Below, one piece after another: positions 40,196 to 48,972 of a stretch of DNA of 64,000 bases (positions within the stretch are counted from its first letter, which is position 1; every line of letters begins with the position of its first letter). A program made the position numbers and the translations under genes. Under the pieces are notes generated by a model. The model did no database searches. It saw only the letters and a program-made list of their open reading frames with translations, and was not told the origin of the DNA. This stretch comes from Legionella rowbothamii (GTDB lineage: Bacteria > Pseudomonadota > Gammaproteobacteria > Legionellales > Legionellaceae): positions 930,001 through 994,000 of the forward strand of contig NZ_CAAAIM010000001.1 of NCBI RefSeq assembly GCF_900639985.1, written 5' to 3'.

Positions 40196-40917
40196 ATTTA
40201 TTAGAAGCGCGAAACCTAAAAAAATCCTTTAAATCGCGAACAGTAGTCAATGGGGTAAGCATCCACATCAAAAAAGGTGAATGTGTAGGCTTATTAGGCC
40301 CTAATGGCGCGGGGAAAACCACCTGCTTTTATATGATCGTGGGTTTACAGTCTTGCGATGAAGGGCAAATTATCATCGACAATCAAGACATTACTTCGCA
40401 TGCAATGCACCAACGTGCCCGTCTGGGAATTAGCTACTTACCCCAAGAAGCTTCCGTGTTTCGTAAGCTTACAGTAGCTGAAAATATTATGGCTATTTTA
40501 GAGCTTAGACCCGATTTAAACGAGCAAGCTCGTGAAGAAAAACTGGATCTGTTACTGCAAGAATTTCATATTACCCATATTAGTAATAGCATGGGTATGG
40601 CTTTATCTGGAGGAGAGCGCAGACGGGTAGAAATTGCCCGCGCCTTAGCAATTGAACCCTCATTTATCCTTCTTGATGAACCTTTTGCCGGCGTTGATCC
40701 AATTTCCGTCATTGATATTAAAAAAATTATTCAACATTTATGTAATAAAGGCATTGGTGTTTTAATTACCGATCATAATGTCCGAGAAACACTAGATATT
40801 TGTGAACGAGCTTATATTGTAAGCCAGGGGAAAATATTATGTGAAGGAACGCCGGAAATAATTCTTTCAAATCAGCAGGTTAGAGCGGTTTATCTGGGTG
40901 AAGACTTTACTTTGTAG
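40192..40917 (+). CDS. lptB: LPS export ABC ATPase LptB
   Basis: LptB powers extraction of LPS from the inner membrane with LptFG. The 241-residue protein has Walker [10 protein letters not shown], signature [15 protein letters not shown] and Walker [14 protein letters not shown]. It also has the LptB-specific [14 protein letters not shown] segment. Only nine bases separate it from trpG, so the LPS and tryptophan genes may share a transcript. Confidence 0.98.
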   Translation: MNLLEARNLKKSFKSRTVVNGVSIHIKKGECVGLLGPNGAGKTTCFYMIVGLQSCDEGQIIIDNQDITSHAMHQRARLGISYLPQEASVFRKLTVAENIMAILELRPDLNEQAREEKLDLLLQEFHITHISNSMGMALSGGERRRVEIARALAIEPSFILLDEPFAGVDPISVIDIKKIIQHLCNKGIGVLITDHNVRETLDICERAYIVSQGKILCEGTPEIILSNQQVRAVYLGEDFTL

Positions 40918-40926
40918 ACTAACATC

Positions 40927-41505
40927 ATGCTACTTATTATCGATAATTATGATTCGTTTACTTATAACCTGGTGCAATATTTTCAGTGCTTAAATCAGGA
41001 AGTGCTCGTTTCAACACATGATCAAATAAGCATCAAGCAAATACGTGAATTAGACCCAGACTATCTGGTTATTTCTCCTGGCCCTAAAGGCCCTGATGAC
41101 GCGGGTATTTCCCTAGCCGCCATTCATGAGTTTCATCAAGAAATTCCCATTTTAGGAGTTTGCTTAGGACATCAATGTATTGCCCAAGCATTTGGTGGTC
41201 AAATTATCTCTGCTCCTGAAATCATGCATGGAAAAACATCGCTGATTCAGCATCATCAACGAGGGCTGTTCCATAATATTCCTGTGGGGTTTCAGGCAAC
41301 CCGTTACCACTCTCTTGCAGTCGAAACATCCAGCTTGCCCGATTGCCTCTCTATAGATGCCTGGGTAGATAACACAATTATGGCAATTTCACATCGTCAA
41401 TACCCTGTTTTTGGGCTACAATTTCACCCTGAAGCAATTTTAAGTCAGTATGGTCAGCAATTATTAGAGAACTTCTTAACCTATGAAACCCAATCTTCTA
41501 TTTGA
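40927..41505 (+). CDS. trpG: Anthranilate synthase glutamine amidotransferase subunit
   Basis: This subunit supplies ammonia to anthranilate synthase and may also serve as PabA for 4-amino-4-deoxychorismate. The 192-residue class I amidotransferase has the DNYDSFTYNL start, nucleophile Cys in GVCLGHQ and catalytic His-Glu in LQFHPEA. Its large partner TrpE is not in the window. It overlaps trpD by 23 bases. Confidence 0.95.
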   Translation: MLLIIDNYDSFTYNLVQYFQCLNQEVLVSTHDQISIKQIRELDPDYLVISPGPKGPDDAGISLAAIHEFHQEIPILGVCLGHQCIAQAFGGQIISAPEIMHGKTSLIQHHQRGLFHNIPVGFQATRYHSLAVETSSLPDCLSIDAWVDNTIMAISHRQYPVFGLQFHPEAILSQYGQQLLENFLTYETQSSI

Positions 41506-42517
41506 ACAGTTAATCGCAAGGCAGGAATTAAATGCTGAACAAATGCATGATGTAATTCATGCCTGCATGTCTGGTCAATATAATGACCTACAAACCGCTA
41601 CCTTTTTAGCATTGATGCGCGCTAAAGGAGAAACAGCGAACGAACTAACTGCCGCAGCAAAGGTGATGCAGGAATTAGCTCATACGATTGAATTAGGGAC
41701 TAATTTAATTGATATTGTGGGTACTGGCGGCGATGGAAAAAATACCTTTAACGTATCCACTGCCTGCAGTTTTGTGGTCGCTGCCGCGGGGGTTTCCGTG
41801 GCCAAACATGGCAATCGCTCCGTATCGAGTCGCAGTGGTAGTGCTGATTTACTCGAACAAGCTGGTTTTGTACTTAATCTTTCTGACCCACATATGAAAA
41901 CGTGCATGCATGAATGCAATCTGGCGTTTTTATTTGCTCCAAGTTACCACCCCGCCATGCAACACGCCCGTACAGCCCGCCAGCAATTAGGTATTCGTAC
42001 CATGTTTAATCTATTAGGGCCACTAATCAATCCTGCACGCGTAAAAAGACAAGTTGTTGGAGTTTTCTCAACAAGCTGGCAGAAACCTTTAGCCACGGTA
42101 CTTGCGAACTTGGGAAGTGAACGTGCCTTAGTGATTAGCTCCCAAGATGGTTTGGATGAAATTAGTATTGCTGCGCCCACCCAAGTGGTTGAATATTATC
42201 AAGGTGCTTTCCAGGAATGGTCGATTACCCCCGCTGATTATGGTATCCACCATAGTTCACTTGATGAAATTATTGTGGACTCACCAAGTCAAAGCTTAAC
42301 AATTATCCAATCTATTTTCTCAGGAGCAAAAGGAGCTCCCCGCGATATGGTATTGCTAAACTCTGCGGCAGCAATTTACTGCGCCAAAGAAGAGCTTTCA
42401 TTTACCCAAGCTATAGAACACGCTCAGGAAGCGTTAGATAGTGGTAGAGCCGCACAACGTTTCCAACAACTTTGTCAATTAACTCAAACTTTAAATAAAG
42501 AATCACATTATGAATAG
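41483..42517 (+). CDS. trpD: Anthranilate phosphoribosyltransferase
   Basis: TrpD joins anthranilate with PRPP, the second step of the tryptophan branch. The 344-residue protein has the PRPP-binding signature [14 protein letters not shown]. It also has [18 protein letters not shown], part of the anthranilate pocket, and the later [12 protein letters not shown] segment. It overlaps trpG and trpC on either side. Confidence 0.97.
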   Translation: MKPNLLFEQLIARQELNAEQMHDVIHACMSGQYNDLQTATFLALMRAKGETANELTAAAKVMQELAHTIELGTNLIDIVGTGGDGKNTFNVSTACSFVVAAAGVSVAKHGNRSVSSRSGSADLLEQAGFVLNLSDPHMKTCMHECNLAFLFAPSYHPAMQHARTARQQLGIRTMFNLLGPLINPARVKRQVVGVFSTSWQKPLATVLANLGSERALVISSQDGLDEISIAAPTQVVEYYQGAFQEWSITPADYGIHHSSLDEIIVDSPSQSLTIIQSIFSGAKGAPRDMVLLNSAAAIYCAKEELSFTQAIEHAQEALDSGRAAQRFQQLCQLTQTLNKESHYE

Positions 42518-43286
42518 TGTTTTAGAACGCATTGCCCAGCATAAATTAAATGAAGTCGCCCAAGCTAAAAAAACACGCCCTCTAAGCTCATTAGAATTAC
42601 CCCAATGGGAGCGCCGTGATTTTGTTGCTGCCTTAAAAGAGAGCACAACCCCAGCTATCATTGCCGAAATTAAACGTGCCTCGCCGAGTAAAGGCTTGAT
42701 CAGAGAAGACTTTGATGTAGCGCAAATCGCGGAAATCTACGCGCAGAATGGGGCGCGTTGTTTGTCCGTACTGACGGATATTGAGTTCTTCCAAGGCCAT
42801 CCCAATTACTTAGCCCTTGCGAAATCACATTGCAACTTGCCAATATTGCGGAAAGATTTTATCCTCGATGAATACCAAATTTATGAAAGCCAATCTCTAG
42901 GCGCAGATTGTATTTTATTAATTGTTGCCTTACTCGATGATGTACAGCTCGCTGATTATTGTCAGTTAGCTCAAGAGCTAAATATGGCCGTGCTTGTGGA
43001 AAGTCATACCCGCGAAGAGTTAGACCGCGCCCTGCATTTACCCACACCACTAATGGGAATAAATAACCGTAGTCTGCATACCTTTAAAACAGACATTCAA
43101 TTAAGTATTAATTTAAAGGACGTAGTTCCACAAGATAGAATAGTTATTACTGAAAGTGGTATTAATACCCACGCGGATATAACCTTAATGCAAGCGAATG
43201 GGATTAATACCTTCTTAATTGGGGAAAGTTTAATGCGAGCGGCTGATATTGGCTCAGCGTTACGACATTTGATAACTGGAGCCTAA
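42510..43286 (+). CDS. trpC: Indole-3-glycerol-phosphate synthase
   Basis: TrpC closes the indole ring of CdRP. The 258-residue monofunctional TIM barrel has the catalytic lysine motif [13 protein letters not shown] and [14 protein letters not shown]. It ends with VITESGI and FLIGESLM. It is not fused to TrpF, which is absent here. The R2 palindrome begins five bases after its stop and may end the transcript. Confidence 0.97.
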   Translation: MNSVLERIAQHKLNEVAQAKKTRPLSSLELPQWERRDFVAALKESTTPAIIAEIKRASPSKGLIREDFDVAQIAEIYAQNGARCLSVLTDIEFFQGHPNYLALAKSHCNLPILRKDFILDEYQIYESQSLGADCILLIVALLDDVQLADYCQLAQELNMAVLVESHTREELDRALHLPTPLMGINNRSLHTFKTDIQLSINLKDVVPQDRIVITESGINTHADITLMQANGINTFLIGESLMRAADIGSALRHLITGA

Positions 43287-43290
43287 ATGG

Positions 43291-43310
43291 GCTGGGCTGT
43301 AAAGCCCAGC
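43291..43310. repeat. Palindromic repeat, family R2 (exact copy)
   Basis: This has the same 20 bases as 19482-19501: GCTGGGCT-GTAA-AGCCCAGC. It lies directly after trpC, so it could act as the hairpin of a transcript end, followed by an A-rich rather than T-rich tract. Confidence 0.7.
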
Positions 43311-43426
43311 AAAAGATGTCTCTCTTCCTATTATTGAGCCTAATGCGGCACTATGCACCCCAGCCTTCTAAAAACCACATTAGAACTCAATAGGGTTCAT
43401 AGATCTAACCTATATTTCACTGCCTT

Positions 43427-43573
43427 TTAATCTCCAGACGGCTCTGGCGTTTTCACCGGTTCCGGCTCTGGAAGATTAGGATCCCCTGGCTCAATAGGTT
43501 CTGGATTTGATGGATATTCATCAGGAGAGTCAGGAATCTCATTAGGCTCAGGTATTTCGTCACTGTTTTTCAA
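43427..43573 (-). CDS. 48-residue Pro/Glu-rich microprotein
   Basis: A short minus-strand frame starts at TTG 43573, with a perfect AAGGAG five bases upstream, and ends at TAA 43427. The product begins KNSDEIPEPNEIPDSPDEY and continues with P-E-P and P-x-x-P repeats to PEPSGD. About half its residues are Pro, Glu, Asp or Ser. There is no signal peptide. Strong ribosome site, clean composition and position between two larger genes argue that it is real. It would be disordered and acidic; the role is unknown. The remainder of the 43287-43649 gap holds the R2 repeat and the SDR promoter region. Confidence 0.6.
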   Translation of the reverse strand: MKNSDEIPEPNEIPDSPDEYPSNPEPIEPGDPNLPEPEPVKTPEPSGD

Positions 43574-43649
43574 AATAGCTCCTTATTATTTGCACTCCGT
43601 AGCTAAAGTATAGCAAAATCGAGTTTTTCCTAAAAAAGGTGTTTTATAC

Positions 43650-44492
43650 ATGAAAGTAGCTGTAATTACCGGCGCTGCCAATGGTATAGGCTTAGCATTA
43701 ACTCAAGTTCACTTAGAACAAGAAAATACTGTGGTTATGGTTGATAGAGACCGCTCTAAGCTTAATCATGAAGCAGAGCTTCTGCAAACTCAATTTCCAG
43801 GAAAAATTCTTGCCATTGCTTGTGATGTCACTCAGGCAGATGAGGTAATCGTTCTAGCTCAACAAACACAGCGTGAATTAGGTCGTATCGATTGGCTTTA
43901 TAATAATGCGGGGATTATTGGCCAACTAGCCCCAGTTTGGGATTTAAATGCGGAGCAGATCAAACAAGTCATGAATGTTAATCTGCATGGGATGATCCAT
44001 GTAATCCAAGCCTTTACCCCCTTTTTATTTCAACAAAGTTTCCGATCACACATTATTAATATGGCAAGCTTATACGCTTTATGCGCTGGCTCACAAACTG
44101 CCCCCTACTCCATGTCCAAACATGCGGTTTTGGCTTTATCAGAATCTTTATATTTTGATTTGCATCGCTTAGATAAACCGGTTGATGTCTCTGTAATATT
44201 TCCATCATTCACAGATACTGGATTACTCTCCAATCCTGGAGAAGGCCAATCAAGCTTGCATGGCGCATTACAATCCTTATTAGCTCATTCACGCCCAGCA
44301 ATGGATATAGCGCAGCATATTGTGCACGAAGTCGCTCTGAAAAAATTCTATATTTTCCCGGATAAAGAAGTTAAAGGGTATTGTGACGAACGGACTCAAG
44401 CGATGCTAGATCAAGAAAATCCTCATGCGACCAATGTTGAAAAATTAATGACGGCTTTAATCAAGCGCCAAGAATCTCGTAAAGTATCTTAA
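43650..44492 (+). CDS. Short-chain dehydrogenase/reductase
   Basis: This 280-residue classical SDR has the cofactor motif TGAANGIG at residues 7-14, NNAG at the fourth strand and the catalytic Ser-Tyr-Lys set, with YSMSK supplying Tyr and Lys. The acidic Asp after the second strand (VMVDRDRS) suggests NAD(H). The C-terminal extension is polar. An oxidoreductase acting on an alcohol or keto lipid is likely; the substrate is unknown. The ATG has AAGGTG about 12 bases upstream. Confidence 0.92.
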   Translation: MKVAVITGAANGIGLALTQVHLEQENTVVMVDRDRSKLNHEAELLQTQFPGKILAIACDVTQADEVIVLAQQTQRELGRIDWLYNNAGIIGQLAPVWDLNAEQIKQVMNVNLHGMIHVIQAFTPFLFQQSFRSHIINMASLYALCAGSQTAPYSMSKHAVLALSESLYFDLHRLDKPVDVSVIFPSFTDTGLLSNPGEGQSSLHGALQSLLAHSRPAMDIAQHIVHEVALKKFYIFPDKEVKGYCDERTQAMLDQENPHATNVEKLMTALIKRQESRKVS

Positions 44493-44505
44493 TATAAATC
44501 AGTAA

Positions 44506-44540
44506 CATACGAACGAAATCCGTCGGGTTTCATTCGTATG
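44506..44540 (+). terminator. Inverted repeat after the SDR gene
   Basis: CATACGAACGAAA (44506-44518) and TTTCATTCGTATG (44528-44540) pair with one mismatch around a nine-base loop, 14 bases after the SDR stop. It is a transcript-end candidate without a T tract. Confidence 0.5.
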
Positions 44541-44670
44541 CTTCAAGTTCTATATAGGTAGATACGTTCAGTGTAGTGAAGATTAATAAGACATTTGCAT
44601 GATGTACGCAAAACAGAATTAATGCGGTTTGTGACGCTATTCACAGAGCTTGTTTATCCCTTCATGCTAC

Positions 44671-44720
44671 GGATACCGCGGTCAAGCCGCGGCAATTAGG
44701 AAGGATTAGTGGTTGCAAGC
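44671..44720. repeat. Repeat family R5 core copy
   Basis: CCGCGG-TCAAG-CCGCGG (44676-44692) followed by CAATT and, 20 bases later, GTTGCAAGC repeats the core and the arm text of the element at 4825-4928. It lies between the convergent SDR and monooxygenase genes. Confidence 0.5.
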
Positions 44721-44757
44721 GACGATGCTATCCTACTATTTTTTCGCAAAAATGGAT

Positions 44758-46068
44758 TTAACCCAACATCTCCAATAACTCCCGGCGAAACATATGGTAA
44801 TCCACCTCTAGGGCATGACGCATATGTGACATAAATCGGTAATGGGGCTTATTCATTTCCTGATCAATTTTCTGATGCAATTGTTCAGGTCGTTTCAATG
44901 TCCCCATAATGATGCGCGCAACAATCTTCGATTGATGATCCGCTAATGGCCAGATACAACCTTGTGGTTGGCATAAACCAATAAAATAAAGATTATCCAA
45001 ATCCGCATGCATCATTTTACGATACAATGGCACCTTCGTTGAGTCACTAAAATCGATCAATTGCTTATCAAAAAAGGGAAAGCTGATTTTATAACCAGTG
45101 GCAAAAATTACCGTATCAAACTCAAGCGTCTCCCCATTCGTAAAATGTACCTTTTTGTCTTCAAAATGGGTAATCCCTGGTTGTGGACGTACTTTTCCAT
45201 GACGAATAAAGTACAATAACTCAGAATTAATCGTTGGATGAATTTCCAAAGGTCCGCAATCAGGATTAAGCAACTTATACTTAGCATACCGGCCCTGTAA
45301 TACTCGAATGACCAGCTTAAAAAGCTTTTGGCGCATCCCAGCAGGCATCCATCGAGTTTTCGCAACCGCGTCATCCGTTGGCTTACCAAACACAAACTTT
45401 GGAAAAATATTATAACCACGGCGCATGCTAATATAAGTTTCAGGAGATACGCGTGATATTTCTACCGCCACATCACAAGCCGAATTGCCACCCCCAATAA
45501 CCAAAACCCGCTTGCCTGCAAAAACAGAGGCTTTCTTATATTGGTGTGAATGAATTATCTCACCATCGAACTGGCCGGGATATTCTGGCATAAATGGATC
45601 CCAATGATGCCCATTAGCGACCAAAAGGTAATCGAAAGTAGCCTCATGAACTCCCTGCTCATCTTGATAGGTTACCTGCCATTGTTTTTGGCTGTTTTGC
45701 TCGACCTTTAACACAGAGGTGTTAAAACGAATGTATTTTTCTAGATCAAAATGACGTGCATAATTCTGAAAATAAGCCAAAACCTGCCTATGCGAAGGAT
45801 AGTCAGGATAGGATTCAGGCATTGGGAAATCTTCGAATTGGGACCAACGCTTTGAACTAATAATGTGGGTTGTTTCATACACACTGGAATGATCGTTGTC
45901 TTCATCATAGACCCAGTTACCACCTATTTGATTATTTTTTTCAAATACAGTGATCTGAGAAACCCCTTGCTCTTGCAAGTTTTTAATTGCGGCAAGCCCA
46001 CTAGGACCCGCACCAATGACACAGACTCGCGGCTGACAAATACCCTTAGGCTTTTGCTCTATTTGCAT
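44758..46068 (-). CDS. Flavin-containing monooxygenase
   Basis: This 436-residue class B flavoprotein has an N-terminal FAD-binding GAGPSGLAAIKNL. The FMO fingerprint F-x-G-x3-H-x3-Y is present as FDGEIIHSHQY near residue 160. The NADPH-binding GGGNSACD and the late FATGYKISFPF motif follow. It probably oxygenates a soft nucleophile (N or S) or a ketone in the cytoplasm. The start ATG overlaps the preceding hydrolase gene by 23 bases, suggesting coupled expression. FMOs of this kind are more typical of eukaryotes and some intracellular or environmental bacteria. Confidence 0.92.
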   Translation of the reverse strand: MQIEQKPKGICQPRVCVIGAGPSGLAAIKNLQEQGVSQITVFEKNNQIGGNWVYDEDNDHSSVYETTHIISSKRWSQFEDFPMPESYPDYPSHRQVLAYFQNYARHFDLEKYIRFNTSVLKVEQNSQKQWQVTYQDEQGVHEATFDYLLVANGHHWDPFMPEYPGQFDGEIIHSHQYKKASVFAGKRVLVIGGGNSACDVAVEISRVSPETYISMRRGYNIFPKFVFGKPTDDAVAKTRWMPAGMRQKLFKLVIRVLQGRYAKYKLLNPDCGPLEIHPTINSELLYFIRHGKVRPQPGITHFEDKKVHFTNGETLEFDTVIFATGYKISFPFFDKQLIDFSDSTKVPLYRKMMHADLDNLYFIGLCQPQGCIWPLADHQSKIVARIIMGTLKRPEQLHQKIDQEMNKPHYRFMSHMRHALEVDYHMFRRELLEMLG

Positions 46069-46762
46069 TACTTGTTACCTTTTTAACTTCTTCCATTATC
46101 ATTGCTTGTACCACGGGATGTTTATCAATGGTGAAATGATTAACATTTACCCCTTTGATTTTTGTAACATCAATGTTGTCTATTTGAGTTTTAGCAGCAT
46201 CAATAGCTCGAAGTTTTAAACCACTAAACATGGGTACATAGCCTGTTTTGTAAAAGTTCATTGCATGCTTCACATTAGGCGGCACAACGGTTTGAGACAC
46301 CGCATCAATAGTAACAAGCAAATCAACAGGGACTCCTGCTTTATTTAAATTACGTGCCACCTTGATTTGTTCATTAGCGCCTAAAGAATGTCCAACAAGA
46401 ACGATCGGCTTAGGATTTTTATGCGTGTAATAATTAGTAATAAGAGTACGAGATACAGCACCAGCATTATACCACATGCCACTTGGAGCAGGGATGTGGT
46501 AAGTCGCCTCAACAGAGTCGCTTAACTCTTGCATACCCGTACTGAAAACCCCTAATCCCCCCAGCATGGTATGAACTTCACCACGGTAATGTTTAGCGTT
46601 TTTGTCCTGCGCTACTTTTTTTCCCGTAGCATTAGTTTGTACTGGAGGCTTTTTCTTAGCCGAATGGTATCTTGCACCCGACAAGTCAACACAGCTTGCC
46701 ATGGAAAATGCGGCAAACAAGCAAAAAGATGCTTTGAAGAAATTAGTTTGACTACTGTTCAT
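46046..46762 (-). CDS. Putative lipoprotein alpha/beta hydrolase
   Basis: The ATG at 46762 opens a lipoprotein-like signal (AAFSMASC, Cys24). The longer frame from 46849 puts an extra hydrophobic stretch before it and is not preferred. The 238-residue product has the nucleophile elbow VGHSLGAN (Ser126), a later Asp (VTIDAV) and a His (VNHFTIDKHP). These form a plausible Ser-Asp-His triad of a lipase or esterase, anchored to a membrane from the periplasmic side. The upstream ribosome site is weak, so the start is uncertain. It lies upstream of and overlaps the monooxygenase. Confidence 0.82.
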   Translation of the reverse strand: MNSSQTNFFKASFCLFAAFSMASCVDLSGARYHSAKKKPPVQTNATGKKVAQDKNAKHYRGEVHTMLGGLGVFSTGMQELSDSVEATYHIPAPSGMWYNAGAVSRTLITNYYTHKNPKPIVLVGHSLGANEQIKVARNLNKAGVPVDLLVTIDAVSQTVVPPNVKHAMNFYKTGYVPMFSGLKLRAIDAAKTQIDNIDVTKIKGVNVNHFTIDKHPVVQAMIMEEVKKVTSNANRAKA

Positions 46763-46962
46763 TTTTATTTTTATTAAGGTTTTATCGAATCCTTTGATGA
46801 TAACGTATATGGTGGCGATTGCCAATATTTGTACGGCATTAACCCGCATCTACAGAGGATCGTTACGGTTAATTTTTCCTGCCCTAACCAGTAATTCTGT
46901 TTGGGATGCAAATCATAGTTTGTTAAGATATGTGTTCCTTTTTTAGATTGTGAATAATTTTT

Positions 46963-48312
46963 ATGGAAACACAGGTTTCAGTACTTACTGTCAGCCAGCT
47001 TAACAGACAGGTGAAAAGTTACCTTGAAAATGAGCTAGGAATTGTTCATGTAGAAGGAGAGATTTCTAATTTAAGTAAGCCTGCATCGGGACATTTTTAC
47101 TTTACCCTAAAAGATAGCGGTGCCCAAATCCGTTGCGTGTTTTTTAAAAATCGGCACTTTGGCTCTTCCGCCGCGAAACTGTGTGATGGTCAACATCTAG
47201 TTGCCAGTGGCCGCTTAAGCCTTTATGAGGCCCGCGGAGATTATCAACTAATCGTTGACCAAATAACCGAAGCAGGTCTTGGTGCTTTGTATCAACGTTT
47301 TGAAGAGTTAAAAAACAAGCTCGCGAAGGAAGGACTTTTTGATCCGGATAAGAAAAAAGCACTTCCTAGGATGCCAAAAACCATTGGGGTGATTACCTCA
47401 ACAACTGGAGCCGCAATTCGTGATATTTTATCAACTTTAGCGCGACGCTATCCCTTAGCTAAGGTATTTATTTATCCAAGTGAAGTCCAGGGAGCTGGAG
47501 CGGCGCTGCAACTGATTAAAGCAGTGCAGCGCGCCAATACAGAAAAACGCTGTGACGTACTCATTCTTGCACGTGGCGGTGGAAGCATTGAAGATTTATG
47601 GGCATTTAATGATGAACAATTAGCCCGACAAATTGCCCAAAGCAGCATTCCACTGGTATCCGGTGTAGGGCACGAAACCGATTTTACCATTGCTGATTTC
47701 GTTGCGGATTACCGTGCTGAGACCCCTACTGCGGCAGCGACTGCCGTCACTCCGGACTCTCTGGAACTATTAAGAGCATTAAATCATGCAATGTTACGTT
47801 TGCAAGAGGCCATCCATAGGCACCTACAGCAAAACCAAATAAAACTTCGCCATTTAATGGATAAGATTTCTTCTCCACAAAAAACCATTTTAAGCTATTG
47901 GCAAACCACTGATTATTTGGAACGACAGTTAATTTCAAGCATGAACCAAATCATCAAACAAAAAACTCATCAATTGCATTTAGATACTCATCAATTAAAT
48001 AGACACAATCCGAAGACGCAAATTCAATACGCGCAAAATCAATTGCAACAGAAAACCCAGCAACTAACCCAACAGATGCAAAACAAGCTGAGCCAGCTCA
48101 AGTTTCACCTGCGAACACAAATGTCTACCTTGCACGTAGTAAGTCCCTTAGCTACACTGGATAGAGGCTACGCAATTGCTACACTAAAAGATAAGGTGCT
48201 TTTTTCTGCTGAACAAACCCAAATTGGCGATTCAATTGAAGTGCGTTTAGCCCAAGGCAAACTTTCATGTGAAATAAAAAATATTAAAGGATTAGAGCAA
48301 GACCATGCTTGA
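46963..48312 (+). CDS. xseA: Exodeoxyribonuclease VII large subunit
   Basis: This is the catalytic subunit of the ATP-independent single-strand exonuclease. The 449-residue protein has an N-terminal OB domain (VEGEISNLSKPASGHFYFTLKD). The catalytic core has GVITSTTGAAIRD, LARGGGSIEDLWAFNDE and SGVGHETDFTIADFVAD. A Gln-rich coiled-coil C-terminal region follows. The small subunit gene xseB is not in the window. It overlaps the rhomboid gene by eight bases. Confidence 0.97.
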   Translation: METQVSVLTVSQLNRQVKSYLENELGIVHVEGEISNLSKPASGHFYFTLKDSGAQIRCVFFKNRHFGSSAAKLCDGQHLVASGRLSLYEARGDYQLIVDQITEAGLGALYQRFEELKNKLAKEGLFDPDKKKALPRMPKTIGVITSTTGAAIRDILSTLARRYPLAKVFIYPSEVQGAGAALQLIKAVQRANTEKRCDVLILARGGGSIEDLWAFNDEQLARQIAQSSIPLVSGVGHETDFTIADFVADYRAETPTAAATAVTPDSLELLRALNHAMLRLQEAIHRHLQQNQIKLRHLMDKISSPQKTILSYWQTTDYLERQLISSMNQIIKQKTHQLHLDTHQLNRHNPKTQIQYAQNQLQQKTQQLTQQMQNKLSQLKFHLRTQMSTLHVVSPLATLDRGYAIATLKDKVLFSAEQTQIGDSIEVRLAQGKLSCEIKNIKGLEQDHA

Positions 48313-48904
48313 TGAATTGATTGACAGCCTTAATTTAATTATTTACCAAACAAAAATGAATAGTTCCATATTAGCTACTATTGTAATTACTCTGTGGAGC
48401 ATCTTTTTTATTACACGCCTGGATCGTCGCCTGTTATTACTGGGAATTATACCAAGGCGTCTCAAAGGCATACCCGGAATACTTTTTTCACCCTTATTGC
48501 ATTTGAATTTCAACCATCTATTTTTTAACTGCATCCCATTAGTTGTATTAAGTAATTTTATTTTAATTAATGGTCTGTCTTATTATATTGCTGTAACGCT
48601 GATCATTACCCTAATCACGGGGATCTGTGTATGGTGTTTTGCCAAGCCAGGCGTGCATGTTGGAGCAAGTGGCGTTATAACAGGTTACTGGGGCTTTTTG
48701 GTTCTTAATCTATATCAGACCGGTACCGTAACCACGATTATTTTGGGCCTGCTCAGTGTTTATTACTTTGCCGGTATCTTCTTGGGCATATTTCCAGGAA
48801 AGAAAGGCGTATCGTGGGAGTCTCACTTTTTTGGTTTATTGGCGGGACTGGCTACGAGTTATTTGTTTACTTACTACCCGAATTATGTACAAATATTTCA
48901 ATAG
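48305..48904 (+). CDS. Rhomboid-family intramembrane serine protease
   Basis: This 199-residue protein has six hydrophobic segments. The rhomboid nucleophile motif GASG is present (Ser122 in HVGASGVITGYWG). The catalytic His174 is in SWESHFFG, and the HxxxN motif is HLFFN (His71, Asn75). It should cleave membrane-spanning substrates within the inner membrane. It overlaps xseA by eight bases, so it is co-transcribed. Substrate unknown. Confidence 0.9.
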   Translation: MLDELIDSLNLIIYQTKMNSSILATIVITLWSIFFITRLDRRLLLLGIIPRRLKGIPGILFSPLLHLNFNHLFFNCIPLVVLSNFILINGLSYYIAVTLIITLITGICVWCFAKPGVHVGASGVITGYWGFLVLNLYQTGTVTTIILGLLSVYYFAGIFLGIFPGKKGVSWESHFFGLLAGLATSYLFTYYPNYVQIFQ

Positions 48905-48972
48905 CCACCGTAGGTTAGGATGTTAAACCAGCAAATCCAACCAGATTCACGCCCAATGTTGGGCTTGACAGT

